A stretch of DNA of 17,042 bases from an uncultured Bacillota bacterium (GCA_934271085.1 CAKQQU010000033.1:1-17042), one strand, 5' to 3'. Shown: positions 7,603 to 14,142, counted from the stretch's first letter. The notes: generated by a model from the sequence alone, not told the origin. Made by a program: numbers and translations.

Positions 7603-8787
7603 TTAAGGAACAATAACACTGAAAATACTCAAATGTCCTGTACTGCCGTCATAAGCAGAGAACACTATATTCTGCGAGTCGGCAGCCCAACATACATAAG
7701 CAGTATTACCGCTGTAAATATCCAGAGTCAGGGCCTGATCCGGATAATAAAGATGCAGGGAACCGTCAGCACGGGTGTACAGTACCTTGTTGCCATCCGG
7801 AGCCCAACTTACCAAAGAACCGCCGCCATTGGGGTCTATCAGCATCTCCTCGCTGTTTCCTATCTGATCTGCCATATAAAAACCGGATTCGCTGCCGCCT
7901 TTATTGATAGCTTTTCCTGTACCGTACGGCGAGGAAGCTACAATATAGGTGTAACCGTATTCGCTGCTTATATCATGATAACCGGCAATAGACGAGGAAT
8001 AAGGCAGGCTTTCATTTTCGCCCAGGAAAGCAGGCTCAGCGCTGCGGTCCAAATAAGTCTCCCATTCCAGATTATAACCATCCGCAACTATATAGTAGGT
8101 AACGATATTACCGCTTACCCGGGGAAGAATAGCGTCATAATCCGCATGGGAAGCCAGGGTATAAAGGGAATAGCTGCCATGACTTTCATTGCTGTGCGCT
8201 ACCTTAGGCAACATGATACCGCCGCTGAAATTGATAGGTTTCTCTTCTTTGACGATCTGGGAATCAGCATCTCCTTGATTGGCGACAATACCTTCATTAC
8301 CGGGCGTATCTGTAATATCATTATTATTCTCTTGTGCTGAAATATCGCCCTGCTGTCCATCTGCAATAATAGTCTGCTCCTGACCTTGAGTCAGGGGAGG
8401 CTGCTCATTATTATCAGCCACCGGCAGTTTATTATTATCAGGCACGGGGTCGCCATTACTGAACCAGCCGGAAAAACCGGCGGCAAATACCAGCGCCGCG
8501 GCTGCTACGGCAACTCCTGCCATAGAAACAATGGCTCGGGGGCGCAAGGTGCGTTTACGTTTGCCAATGGCGGGCAAGGAAGACATAACATTGGCTTTCA
8601 GATCCTCAGGCACCTGAACATTGGCCATCTGCGAGGCAAGAAGTTTATCCAGATCTTTATATTCATGATAGAGGCCGGCGCATTCAGGGCATGAGTTAAG
8701 ATGGGCAGCCAGAATACGGCAGCCCGCCGGAGTCAAATTCCCATCTATTGCTTTTTGAATAAGGATTTCATAATCCTGGCAGTTCAT
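7603..8787 (-). CDS. Membrane anti-sigma factor with N-terminal zinc finger and propeller-like outer domain
   Basis: It probably holds the ECF sigma factor encoded just upstream at the membrane until a signal arrives. Residues 1-50 form a ZAS/zf-HC2 domain with C3 and H29-x3-C33-x2-C36. A single membrane helix lies at about 85-108, preceded by a basic stretch K-R-K-R-T-L-R-P-R, which predicts the N-terminus inside. Residues 110-185 are a linker rich in D, N, Q, G and P. The outer part, about 190-394, ends in two blade-like repeats (S-W-A-P-D-G-N-K-V-L-Y-T near 327 and C-W-A-A-D-S-Q-N-I-V-F-S near 366), typical of TolB/PD40 propellers. The start has GAGGT 8 nt upstream. A 19-bp gap separates it from the sigma gene. 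The signal sensed is unknown. Confidence 0.85.
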   Translation of the reverse strand: MNCQDYEILIQKAIDGNLTPAGCRILAAHLNSCPECAGLYHEYKDLDKLLASQMANVQVPEDLKANVMSSLPAIGKRKRTLRPRAIVSMAGVAVAAAALVFAAGFSGWFSNGDPVPDNNKLPVADNNEQPPLTQGQEQTIIADGQQGDISAQENNNDITDTPGNEGIVANQGDADSQIVKEEKPINFSGGIMLPKVAHSNESHGSYSLYTLASHADYDAILPRVSGNIVTYYIVADGYNLEWETYLDRSAEPAFLGENESLPYSSSIAGYHDISSEYGYTYIVASSPYGTGKAINKGGSESGFYMADQIGNSEEMLIDPNGGGSLVSWAPDGNKVLYTRADGSLHLYYPDQALTLDIYSGNTAYVCWAADSQNIVFSAYDGSTGHLSIFSVIVP

Positions 8788-8806
8788 ATTATCCGACCTC
8801 TGTGAT

Positions 8807-9370
8807 TTAACTTTTGCTGTGGTATTCCGCCAAAGCCTTTTTCAGCATGGCCCTGCCCCGGAACAACCTGGTCTCTATAGTGGATACCGGCAGATCAAGC
8901 TGCGCAGATATTTCCTGATAGCTAAGACCGGTCACATATTTCAGCACCAAAGGTAAGCGGTAATTCTCCGGCAAGCTCTGCAAGGCAGCATTTATGGCGT
9001 CGGAAAGTTCCAACTGGGCATAACTGGCATCCGGGCTGCCGGCGGCGGAAGTATCGCCTGCGGCCATATCATATACGCTTTCCAGGGGGGCTGTTTCTTT
9101 AGGACGCTTATGCAGAATATTTATGCATGTATTATGGGCCACCCGGTACATCCACGAAAAAAACTTTCTGCTGCAATCATATTTTGGCAGCTCCCGATAT
9201 ATCCGGATGAACGCTTCCTGCGCCATATCACGGGCTTCGTCATAATCTCCGCCCAGCCGGTATGCCAAAGCGAAGACCTGCTTCTGATAACGCTCAAACA
9301 GGATGTCAAAAGCCTGTTTGTGGCCATTTAAGACCAGCGTTACCAATTGTTCATCGCTAAGCTGCTGCAT
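8807..9370 (-). CDS. ECF-family RNA polymerase sigma factor (sigma-70 family)
   Basis: This alternative sigma factor redirects RNA polymerase and is probably controlled by the anti-sigma factor encoded next. The 187-residue product has region 2 at about 20-88 (A-F-D-I-L-F-E-R-Y, D-M-A-Q-E-A-F-I-R-I-Y, F-F-S-W-M-Y-R-V-A-H-N) and region 4 at about 125-182 (L-P-E-N-Y-R-L-P-L-V-L, then the helix-turn-helix G-L-S-Y-Q-E-I-S-A-Q-L and S-T-I-E-T-R-L-F-R-G-R). There is no region 3, as expected for this family. The frame is open to a TTG at 9424, but ATG 9370 has GGAGGT just upstream and starts where the conserved part starts. The exact ECF group cannot be assigned by eye. Confidence 0.93.
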   Translation of the reverse strand: MQQLSDEQLVTLVLNGHKQAFDILFERYQKQVFALAYRLGGDYDEARDMAQEAFIRIYRELPKYDCSRKFFSWMYRVAHNTCINILHKRPKETAPLESVYDMAAGDTSAAGSPDASYAQLELSDAINAALQSLPENYRLPLVLKYVTGLSYQEISAQLDLPVSTIETRLFRGRAMLKKALAEYHSKS

Positions 9371-9375
9371 TTGCG

Positions 9376-9381
9376 ACCTCC
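9376..9381 (-). promoter_or_regulatory. Ribosome binding site of the ECF sigma gene
   Basis: GGAGGT on the minus strand lies 5 nt before the ATG at 9370. The TTG at 9424, which would add 18 residues, has no such site, so the shorter protein is preferred. Confidence 0.8.
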
Positions 9382-9500
9382 ACAACTCATAATAATTACA
9401 ATCTGTACTAAAAGAATCTTGCAAAAAAAACGCAATTAATTAAAAAATATTTTGTCAATACCAAAAGGCATGTCCATATTCCGACAAAACATTCTATATA

Positions 9501-9530
9501 ATTTTAGCATAACTCAATATCCTATGCCAA
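9501..9530 (-). promoter_or_regulatory. Candidate promoter of the sigma/anti-sigma operon
   Basis: On the minus strand TTGGCA (9530-9525) is followed after 18 nt by TAAAAT (9506-9501), and TGC directly before the -10 makes it an extended -10 promoter. The predicted start is near 9494. It resembles a sigma-A promoter more than an ECF one, so self-activation by the encoded sigma factor is not shown. Confidence 0.5.
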
Positions 9531-9531
9531 A
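9503..9531 (-). promoter_or_regulatory. Inverted repeat overlapping the sigma operon promoter
   Basis: TTTAGCATA at 9503-9511 and TATGCCAAA at 9523-9531 (plus strand) are inverse at 8 of 9 positions, with an 11-nt centre. The arms cover the -35 and -10 boxes, as a repressor site would. It could be a coincidence of the promoter sequence itself. Confidence 0.35.
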
Positions 9532-9621
9532 CCTTTAAGAAAAATTAAAAAAATTGGCAAATATCCAGAAATATACTTCCAATAATGCTGATAACAACCG
9601 GTATGCAAAAAACAAATAAGC

Positions 9622-9657
9622 AAAAAAATACCTTCCGCCTTTCGGCGGCAGGTATTT
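9622..9657 (-). terminator. Rho-independent terminator of murA
   Basis: Read on the minus strand, a stem of AAATACCT and CCGCC with one mismatch closes on a GAAA tetraloop and is followed by a run of seven T. It lies about 84 bp after the murA stop. Confidence 0.88.
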
Positions 9658-9740
9658 CATAGAGCATTAACGGTATGCGCGCTTTTTATCAGAAAGCCAA
9701 ACTATGGTGAAAATAAAATCCGGGCAGGATATTGCCGCAA

Positions 9741-10997
9741 TTATGGTTCATCCACCAGCTTGATATTGGTACCTATCTGAGTAAGTTTATCCACAAACCC
9801 CTCATAGCCTCTTTCGATATGATGGATATTATCAATGGTAGTGATGCCGTGAGCCATTTGCCCGGCAATGATCATAGCCGCGCCGGCCCTGAGATCGGTA
9901 GCTCCCACATAGGCGCCTTCCAAATGGCTTACACCGCAGATGGTGGCCTTATTACCATCTATATGGATATCAGCGCCCATCTTACGCAATTCTGCGGCAT
10001 GCATGAAGCGGTTTTCAAAAACAGTTTCCGTAATTGTCGAATCACCCTTGCCTACCGTAAGCAGGGCCATCATCTGCGCCTGCATATCCGTGGGGAAACC
10101 CGGGTACGGAAGGGTCTTGATATCTATGGGACGTATATATTCAGGCCCCATTATATGGATACTGTCATAGCCTATTTCTATAGTACAGCCCAGTTCGGCC
10201 AGTTTTGCGGTAAGGGGCTGCATATGTTCGGGCAGCACATTGTTAAGTATCAGCTCGCCGCCGGTGGCGGCAGCCATACATAAAAAGCTGCCTGCCTCTA
10301 TACGATCGGGAATTACAGTATGCCGGGCCGGCTTTAAAGAACTGACTCCGTCAATGCGGATAATATTGGTACCTGCTCCCTTTATCTTGGCTCCCATCAC
10401 CGAAAGCATATTTGCCAGATCGATAATCTCCGGCTCGTGGGCAGCATTGTCAATAATAGTGGTACCATCAGCCAAAGAAGCGGCCATCATAATATTTTCC
10501 GTAGCCCCAACAGAGGGGAAATCCAGATAAATACGGGCGCCCTTCAAACGGTCAGCCCGGGCCTCTATAAAGCCGCGGCCCAAAACTATATCTGCACCCA
10601 TGGCTTCAAAACCTTTGGTATGCAGGTCTATCGGACGGGCGCCGATAGCGCATCCTCCCGGCAGGCTCATTCTGGCCCTGCCTGTTCTGGCCAGCAAAGG
10701 CCCCATGATCAGAAAGCTGGCCCGCATCTTCCGTACCAGCTCGGCCGGAGGCTCCACTGTAGTTAAAGCAGTGGTATCCAAAGAAAGTTCCCCGTGATCA
10801 AATCCTGTCTTGACGCCCAAATGTTCCATTACGCGGCACATTATATCCACATCCGAAAGCCAGGGGCTTTCGGAAATAAGGGATACGCCGTCTGTCAGCA
10901 AAGTCGCGGCTATAAGCGGCAGAACAGAATTTTTAGCGCCGCTGATATGTACCTCTCCCAGGAGGCGGTTTCCGCCTTCAATCAGAATTTTTTTCAA
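9741..10997 (-). CDS. murA: UDP-N-acetylglucosamine 1-carboxyvinyltransferase MurA
   Basis: MurA transfers enolpyruvate from PEP to UDP-GlcNAc, the first committed step of peptidoglycan synthesis in the cytoplasm, and is the target of fosfomycin. The 418-residue product has the normal length of the two-domain EPSP-synthase-like fold. K22 and N23 stand in S-G-A-K-N-S-V-L, R92 in M-R-A-S-F, and the catalytic cysteine C116 in P-G-G-C-A-I-G-A-R-P-I-D, so it should be fosfomycin-sensitive in principle. G-F-P-T-D-M-Q-A-Q-M carries the conserved aspartate. The start is TTG at 10997, with GGGAG 7 nt upstream and the family N-terminus M-K-K-I-L-I-E-G-G-N-R-L. No in-frame ATG fits better. It has its own terminator and is divergent from spoIID. 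Confidence 0.97.
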   Translation of the reverse strand: MKKILIEGGNRLLGEVHISGAKNSVLPLIAATLLTDGVSLISESPWLSDVDIMCRVMEHLGVKTGFDHGELSLDTTALTTVEPPAELVRKMRASFLIMGPLLARTGRARMSLPGGCAIGARPIDLHTKGFEAMGADIVLGRGFIEARADRLKGARIYLDFPSVGATENIMMAASLADGTTIIDNAAHEPEIIDLANMLSVMGAKIKGAGTNIIRIDGVSSLKPARHTVIPDRIEAGSFLCMAAATGGELILNNVLPEHMQPLTAKLAELGCTIEIGYDSIHIMGPEYIRPIDIKTLPYPGFPTDMQAQMMALLTVGKGDSTITETVFENRFMHAAELRKMGADIHIDGNKATICGVSHLEGAYVGATDLRAGAAMIIAGQMAHGITTIDNIHHIERGYEGFVDKLTQIGTNIKLVDEP

Positions 10998-11203
10998 AGC
11001 ACTTCTCCCATTGATAGTTATTATTCCCTGCTTTTAGTCAATTAGTATTATGAATTTATCTGCATTATTAAAACTGACCCTGCCCCAAAGCATGCAGCCG
11101 GTTTATGACAATAATTTAATTCTTCCAAATATATATTCAATACCGCATTTTTTTATCCTGCCCTTTATGTCATGGATAAACAGGCCGGCGCATATCTTGG
11201 GAC

Positions 11204-11212
11204 AGGAGGTGG
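11204..11212 (+). promoter_or_regulatory. Ribosome binding site of spoIID
   Basis: AGGAGGTGG lies 4 nt before the ATG at 11217, or about 7 nt counted from its GGAGG core. It decides this start over the upstream ATG at 11172. Confidence 0.85.
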
Positions 11213-11216
11213 AACC

Positions 11217-12200
11217 ATGCGTTCAAGAAGCAAACTGCGGCCGAAAACAAATATTGATCCCATGAATATGCTCTGGATCATTTTAGCTCTGCTCACAGCT
11301 ATATTGCTGATATGCCGCATAGCGGAAAAATCACAGCAGCAGGTTGTACTGCCGCCGGCGAGTATCTATATAAATATCCTGAACAGCAGCGGCCGCATCG
11401 AGAAAATAGAACTGGAAACCTTCATCTGCGGGGTGGTGGCGGCGGAATCTCCCGCTTCTTTCGCCGACGAAGCCCTGAAAGCTCAGGCAGTTGCCGCCCG
11501 CACCTATGTTCTATCTCATTGCCAGCCTTATGGGGAAAACCGTCATGATAATGCGGCAGTATGCTGCGACAGCAGTCATTGCCAGGCTTATGCCTCTGAT
11601 GACGAGCTTAAGCAGCGCTGGGGTAAAAAATATGAAGAATACCGCAATAAAATTACCGCCGCGGTAGCCGATACGGCAGGCATAATACTGTGCTGGCAAA
11701 AAGAAATAGCCCAGGCGCCTTTCTTTTCCACCTGCGGAGGCCACACGGAAAATGCCGAATCCTGTTGGGGCAAATATTTTCCCTACCTTATTTCGGTAAA
11801 TTGCGGATATTGCGGAGCATCGCCCCGTTTCAGCGCCTGCCGCAGTTTTACATTGGCGGAGGCAGCGGCATTACTGGAAGCAGAAATCAACGATCTGTAT
11901 AACATGCGCACGGAAAGTTACACTCCCGGCGGCAGAATATCGCTGCTCAGTGTAGGGGGCAAGCAATACACAGGCACAGGGATCCGCAGCAGACTGGGTC
12001 TTGATTCAGCGACATTCAACTGGCTGATATTTGCCGATGATATCACCTTCACCACTATAGGTTATGGCCACGGCGTGGGAATGTGCCAGTACGGAGCCAA
12101 CGGCATGGCTGAAAATGGGTATAATTACCAGGACATACTGGCTCATTATTATCCCGGCACCAGCCTGGCTGATATAAATAGGCAGACCGCCGGTAAATAG
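11217..12200 (+). CDS. spoIID: Stage II sporulation protein D (SpoIID), peptidoglycan lytic transglycosylase
   Basis: SpoIID cuts glycan strands stripped of stem peptides, together with SpoIIP and SpoIIM, to drive mother-cell membrane migration during engulfment. The 327-residue product starts at ATG 11217, which has AGGAGGTGG 4 nt upstream. A longer frame from 11172 has no such site. One membrane helix lies at about 19-34, anchoring the protein outside. The SpoIID/LytB domain follows: catalytic E77 in V-A-A-E, then H110, C116, H121 and C122, whose spacing equals the zinc site I recall for the Clostridioides difficile enzyme. T-C-G-G-H-T-E-N-A-E is at 172-181 and H-G-V-G-M-C-Q-Y-G-A-N-G at 285-296. 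The protein is cysteine-rich. No SpoIIQ gene follows, unlike in Bacillus. Confidence 0.95.
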   Translation: MRSRSKLRPKTNIDPMNMLWIILALLTAILLICRIAEKSQQQVVLPPASIYINILNSSGRIEKIELETFICGVVAAESPASFADEALKAQAVAARTYVLSHCQPYGENRHDNAAVCCDSSHCQAYASDDELKQRWGKKYEEYRNKITAAVADTAGIILCWQKEIAQAPFFSTCGGHTENAESCWGKYFPYLISVNCGYCGASPRFSACRSFTLAEAAALLEAEINDLYNMRTESYTPGGRISLLSVGGKQYTGTGIRSRLGLDSATFNWLIFADDITFTTIGYGHGVGMCQYGANGMAENGYNYQDILAHYYPGTSLADINRQTAGK

Positions 12201-12241
12201 CGCTATCTGCTTATCATCCCCTGATTGAGCCATTTTACGAC

Positions 12242-12270
12242 AGTATACCGCAAACTATCCCTTCTTGCAA
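12242..12270 (-). promoter_or_regulatory. Candidate antisense promoter inside the inverted repeat
   Basis: On the minus strand TTGCAA (12270-12265) is followed after 17 nt by TATACT (12247-12242). Transcription would run into the 3' end of spoIID. The boxes lie in the left arm and centre of the repeat, so chance resemblance is possible. Confidence 0.35.
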
Positions 12271-12308
12271 GAAAAGCCCTGTGGTTGAAAGGATAGTTTT
12301 GCGGTATA
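12244..12308. repeat. 65-bp imperfect inverted repeat between spoIID and the PatB-like gene
   Basis: The left arm TATACCGCAAACTATCC (12244-12260) pairs with the right arm at 12291-12308, which reads GGATAGTTTTGCGGTATA. The only fault is one extra base. The 30-nt centre contains a perfect 12-bp palindrome TTCTTGCAAGAA (12262-12273). No T-run follows the right arm, so it is not an ordinary terminator. It could be an operator, an RNA hairpin at the 5' end of the next transcript, or a short dispersed repeat. Confidence 0.8.
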
Positions 12309-12310
12309 AT
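12305..12310 (+). promoter_or_regulatory. Candidate -10 box of the PatB-like gene
   Basis: A perfect TATAAT begins in the right arm of the inverted repeat, 22 nt before the start codon. No good -35 box stands 16-18 nt upstream (TGGTTG at 17 nt; TTGAAA is only 14 nt away), so an activator may be needed if the site is real. Confidence 0.4.
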
Positions 12311-12332
12311 AGTTTTAAAGGAGGGTGATAAC

Positions 12333-13514
12333 ATGATAGACGAAATCAGTATTCCGCGTTATATAGACCGCCGCCGCAGCGGCTGTACCAAATGGGATAA
12401 TCTGCCTGTCAAATTTAAGCGGCAGGATCTGCTGCCCATGTGGATAGCTGATATGGACTTCGCTTCGCCTCAATGTGTTACGGATGCTCTGACAGAGCTG
12501 GCATCTTCCGGCGTATACGGCTATAATTTTCCTCCCGATGATTATTTTACCGCCTTTATCAACTGGCAGAAAGAGCAGCACGGTCTGGAGCTTCAAAGGG
12601 AATGGCTGTTTTTTGCTCCCGGACTGGTGCCGGCTCTTAACTGGTGCATACAGATATACAGCCAGCCGGGCGCAGGCGTGGTGCTGCTCACCCCGGTCTA
12701 TTATCCCATGCTTGACGCGGTAAGAAATAATGGCCGCCGGCTGCTGGCCTGCGATCTGCATAATGAAAACGGCAGGTACACCATTGATTTTACCGCTCTG
12801 GAAGATATTTTCCGCCGGGAAAAACCGCAGCTTCTCATCCTCTGCTCGCCCCATAATCCATGCGGCAGAGTATGGACAAAAGAAGAGCTGAGCCGTCTTT
12901 TATCTCTCTGCCGCCGCTATCAGGTGCTGGTGATCGCCGACGAGATCCATCAGGATCTTACCATGCCGGGTCATCGGCAGATACCTGCCGCAACTGTAGG
13001 CGATTATCAGGATATGCTGATATTTATGACGGCACCCAGCAAAACCTTTAATCTGGCCGGACTGCAAAATTCTGTAGTATGTATACCGGACAGTGAGCTA
13101 AGAGAAAAATTTGAACGCTTTACTACAGGCATCCGTATCACCTACGGCAATTCCTTTGGCTATGTTGCAGCCAGAGCCGCCTGGACCGGTGGTCTGCCCT
13201 GGTTGGAAGCTGTGCGTAAGCATATCTGGGAAAACTATCTGTACTTCCGGGATAAGCTCACAGCGGCCTTTCCCCGTCTGACAGTATCTCCTTTGGAAGG
13301 CACCTATCTGGTATGGGTAGATTTCAGCGCCTATGTGCAGCCGGCACAGCTGGAGGAATTTATGCTGGAACGCTGCCGTATCGCCGTGGATTTCGGACAC
13401 TGGTTTGGCAAAGCAGGGGCCGGACATGCCCGTTTCAATGTGGCTACTTCGAGGGAAAATATAGAGGAGGCCGTCGGCAGGATAATTGCCGCTTTATCCG
13501 GCCTTAATGGATAA
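12333..13514 (+). CDS. MalY/PatB-type PLP-dependent C-S lyase or aminotransferase
   Basis: This cytoplasmic PLP enzyme of fold type I belongs to the MalY/PatB family, whose members cleave cystathionine or cysteine conjugates (beta-lyase) and sometimes transaminate. The 393-residue length is typical. The family N-terminus is recognisable: R-x-G-C-T-K-W-D near 15-22, and P-M-W-I-A-D-M-D-F at 35-43. Also visible are N175 in S-P-H-N-P-C-G-R-V-W, D203 in A-D-E-I-H-Q-D, the PLP lysine K237 in A-P-S-K-T-F-N-L-A-G-L-Q, and the C-terminal A-R-F-N arginine. AGGAGG lies 8 nt before the ATG. The inverted repeat at 12244-12308 directly precedes it. The last 11 bp overlap the convergent small gene. The exact substrate cannot be read from the sequence. 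Confidence 0.9.
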   Translation: MIDEISIPRYIDRRRSGCTKWDNLPVKFKRQDLLPMWIADMDFASPQCVTDALTELASSGVYGYNFPPDDYFTAFINWQKEQHGLELQREWLFFAPGLVPALNWCIQIYSQPGAGVVLLTPVYYPMLDAVRNNGRRLLACDLHNENGRYTIDFTALEDIFRREKPQLLILCSPHNPCGRVWTKEELSRLLSLCRRYQVLVIADEIHQDLTMPGHRQIPAATVGDYQDMLIFMTAPSKTFNLAGLQNSVVCIPDSELREKFERFTTGIRITYGNSFGYVAARAAWTGGLPWLEAVRKHIWENYLYFRDKLTAAFPRLTVSPLEGTYLVWVDFSAYVQPAQLEEFMLERCRIAVDFGHWFGKAGAGHARFNVATSRENIEEAVGRIIAALSGLNG

Positions 13515-13719
13515 TATTATCCCCCAGATAATATACCGGCTGGTATTCGCTTTGAATATCCAGCACCCATTCCAGAATCTCCAGACGATCCACCAGCGAC
13601 AGCAGCAATAAATCCAGCCTTGGATCACTCAGGGCATTGGCGGTTTTTTCCTCGGCCGCCAACAGCAGCTGTGATTTATAATAATCATAAAGTTCCCGAA
13701 CGGCTGCTTCTCTTTTCAC
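13504..13719 (-). CDS. Small protein of unknown function, about 71 residues
   Basis: I do not recognise this gene. The product is a charged, leucine-rich and probably all-helical soluble protein, with alternating hydrophobic and acidic residues (for example L-D-L-L-L-L-S-L-V-D-R-L-E-I-L-E-W-V-L) and no cysteines, signal peptide or clear motif. Two starts are in frame: TTG at 13722, and GTG at 13719, which has GAGGG 7 nt upstream and is preferred. It overlaps the end of the PatB-like gene by 11 bp tail to tail, and no terminator separates them. Its upstream side faces the rpmB promoter region. The composition and ribosome site argue for a real gene, but I see no recognisable family to confirm it. 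Confidence 0.55.
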   Translation of the reverse strand: MKREAAVRELYDYYKSQLLLAAEEKTANALSDPRLDLLLLSLVDRLEILEWVLDIQSEYQPVYYLGDNIIH

Positions 13720-13752
13720 CAATACGCCCTCAATATCTTTCCTTTAGGGTAT

Positions 13753-13764
13753 GATATTAATATC
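13753..13764. promoter_or_regulatory. 12-bp perfect palindrome upstream of the small gene
   Basis: GATATTAATATC is a perfect palindrome, flanked by two direct copies of CCTTTAG (13741-13747 and 13770-13776). It lies between the small minus-strand gene and the rpmB promoter and could be an operator for either. It could also be chance in AT-rich DNA. Confidence 0.25.
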
Positions 13765-13798
13765 CTCGCCCTTTAGTGAAAAAAATCCGAAAAAAAAC

Positions 13799-13827
13799 TT
13801 GCCAAGCAAAGATTTTTCTGATAAAAT
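13799..13827 (+). promoter_or_regulatory. Sigma-A-type promoter of rpmB
   Basis: TTGCCA (13799-13804) and TAAAAT (13822-13827) are separated by exactly 17 nt, and TGA directly before the -10 adds an extended -10 element. The start would be near 13834, giving a leader of about 47 nt. Confidence 0.78.
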
Positions 13828-13840
13828 TTATTAGTGCGCG

Positions 13841-13863
13841 GACCGACCGTGCTATGTTCGGTC
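13841..13863 (+). promoter_or_regulatory. Hairpin in the rpmB leader
   Basis: GACCGA (13841-13846) and TCGGTC (13858-13863) form a 6-bp GC-rich stem with an 11-nt loop, ending three bases before the AGGAGGTG ribosome site. It could be a protein-binding or translation-control structure. I know of no matching named leader family. Confidence 0.4.
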
Positions 13864-13880
13864 AAAGGAGGTGCCTCGAA

Positions 13881-14069
13881 ATGGCTAAATGTGAAATATG
13901 TGGCAAAACCATCCATTCCGGTATGAGCGTCAGTCACTCCCATATTCGCACTAAGCGTCAATGGAAACCTAACCTACAAGTAGTACACGCTGTGGTAGAC
14001 GGAACCCCGAAAAAGGTTACTGCCTGCACTCGTTGCTTGCGTTCCGGTAAAGTGCAAAGAGCAAACTAG
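13881..14069 (+). CDS. rpmB: 50S ribosomal protein L28
   Basis: L28 is a small protein of the large ribosomal subunit. The 62-residue product begins M-A-K-C-E-I-C-G-K and ends with C-T-R-C-L-R-S-G-K-V. The two C-x2-C pairs (residues 4 and 7, then 49 and 52) make it the zinc-ribbon form; many bacteria also carry a zinc-independent paralogue. The frame is open upstream from 13776, but the ATG at 13881 has AAAGGAGGTG 7 nt upstream and matches the family start. It has its own promoter and terminator. I see no fusion or truncation. Confidence 0.97.
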   Translation: MAKCEICGKTIHSGMSVSHSHIRTKRQWKPNLQVVHAVVDGTPKKVTACTRCLRSGKVQRAN

Positions 14070-14102
14070 CCGGCAGCAGCCAATTTCAGACTTTAAGTCA
14101 CT

Positions 14103-14129
14103 AAGGGGCTCCGAGAGGGCTCCTTTTTT
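14103..14129 (+). terminator. Rho-independent terminator of rpmB
   Basis: A stem of about 9 bp with two G-U pairs (AAGGGGCTC at 14103-14111 with GGGCTCCTT at 14117-14125) closes on the loop CGAGA and runs into six T. It stands 45 nt before leuS and may leak, since no clear promoter lies between. Confidence 0.82.
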
Positions 14130-14142
14130 ATTATCAATAATA

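Larger units (their letters stand above)
9371..9740. other. Intergenic region between the sigma gene and murA
   Basis: This 370-bp AT-rich stretch holds no gene that I can support. It contains, from left to right, the sigma ribosome site, a leader of about 124 nt, a candidate extended -10 promoter and an overlapping inverted repeat, and the murA terminator. Between the terminator and the murA stop (9658-9740) I see nothing. Confidence 0.7.

Noticed and set aside
9453..9458. Consensus TTGACA on the minus strand upstream of the sigma gene
   Set aside because: At 16-18 nt downstream there is only TTGCGT-like sequence and no usable -10 box.
11169..11198. TCATGGA-N14-CATATCTT as a sigma-E promoter for spoIID
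   Set aside because: The predicted start near 11205 would fall inside the ribosome site, so the message would lack part of it. The -35 match is also weak.
12244..12310. The inverted repeat as the spoIID terminator
   Set aside because: The loop is 30 nt, the stem is AT-containing, and there is no T-run after the right arm.
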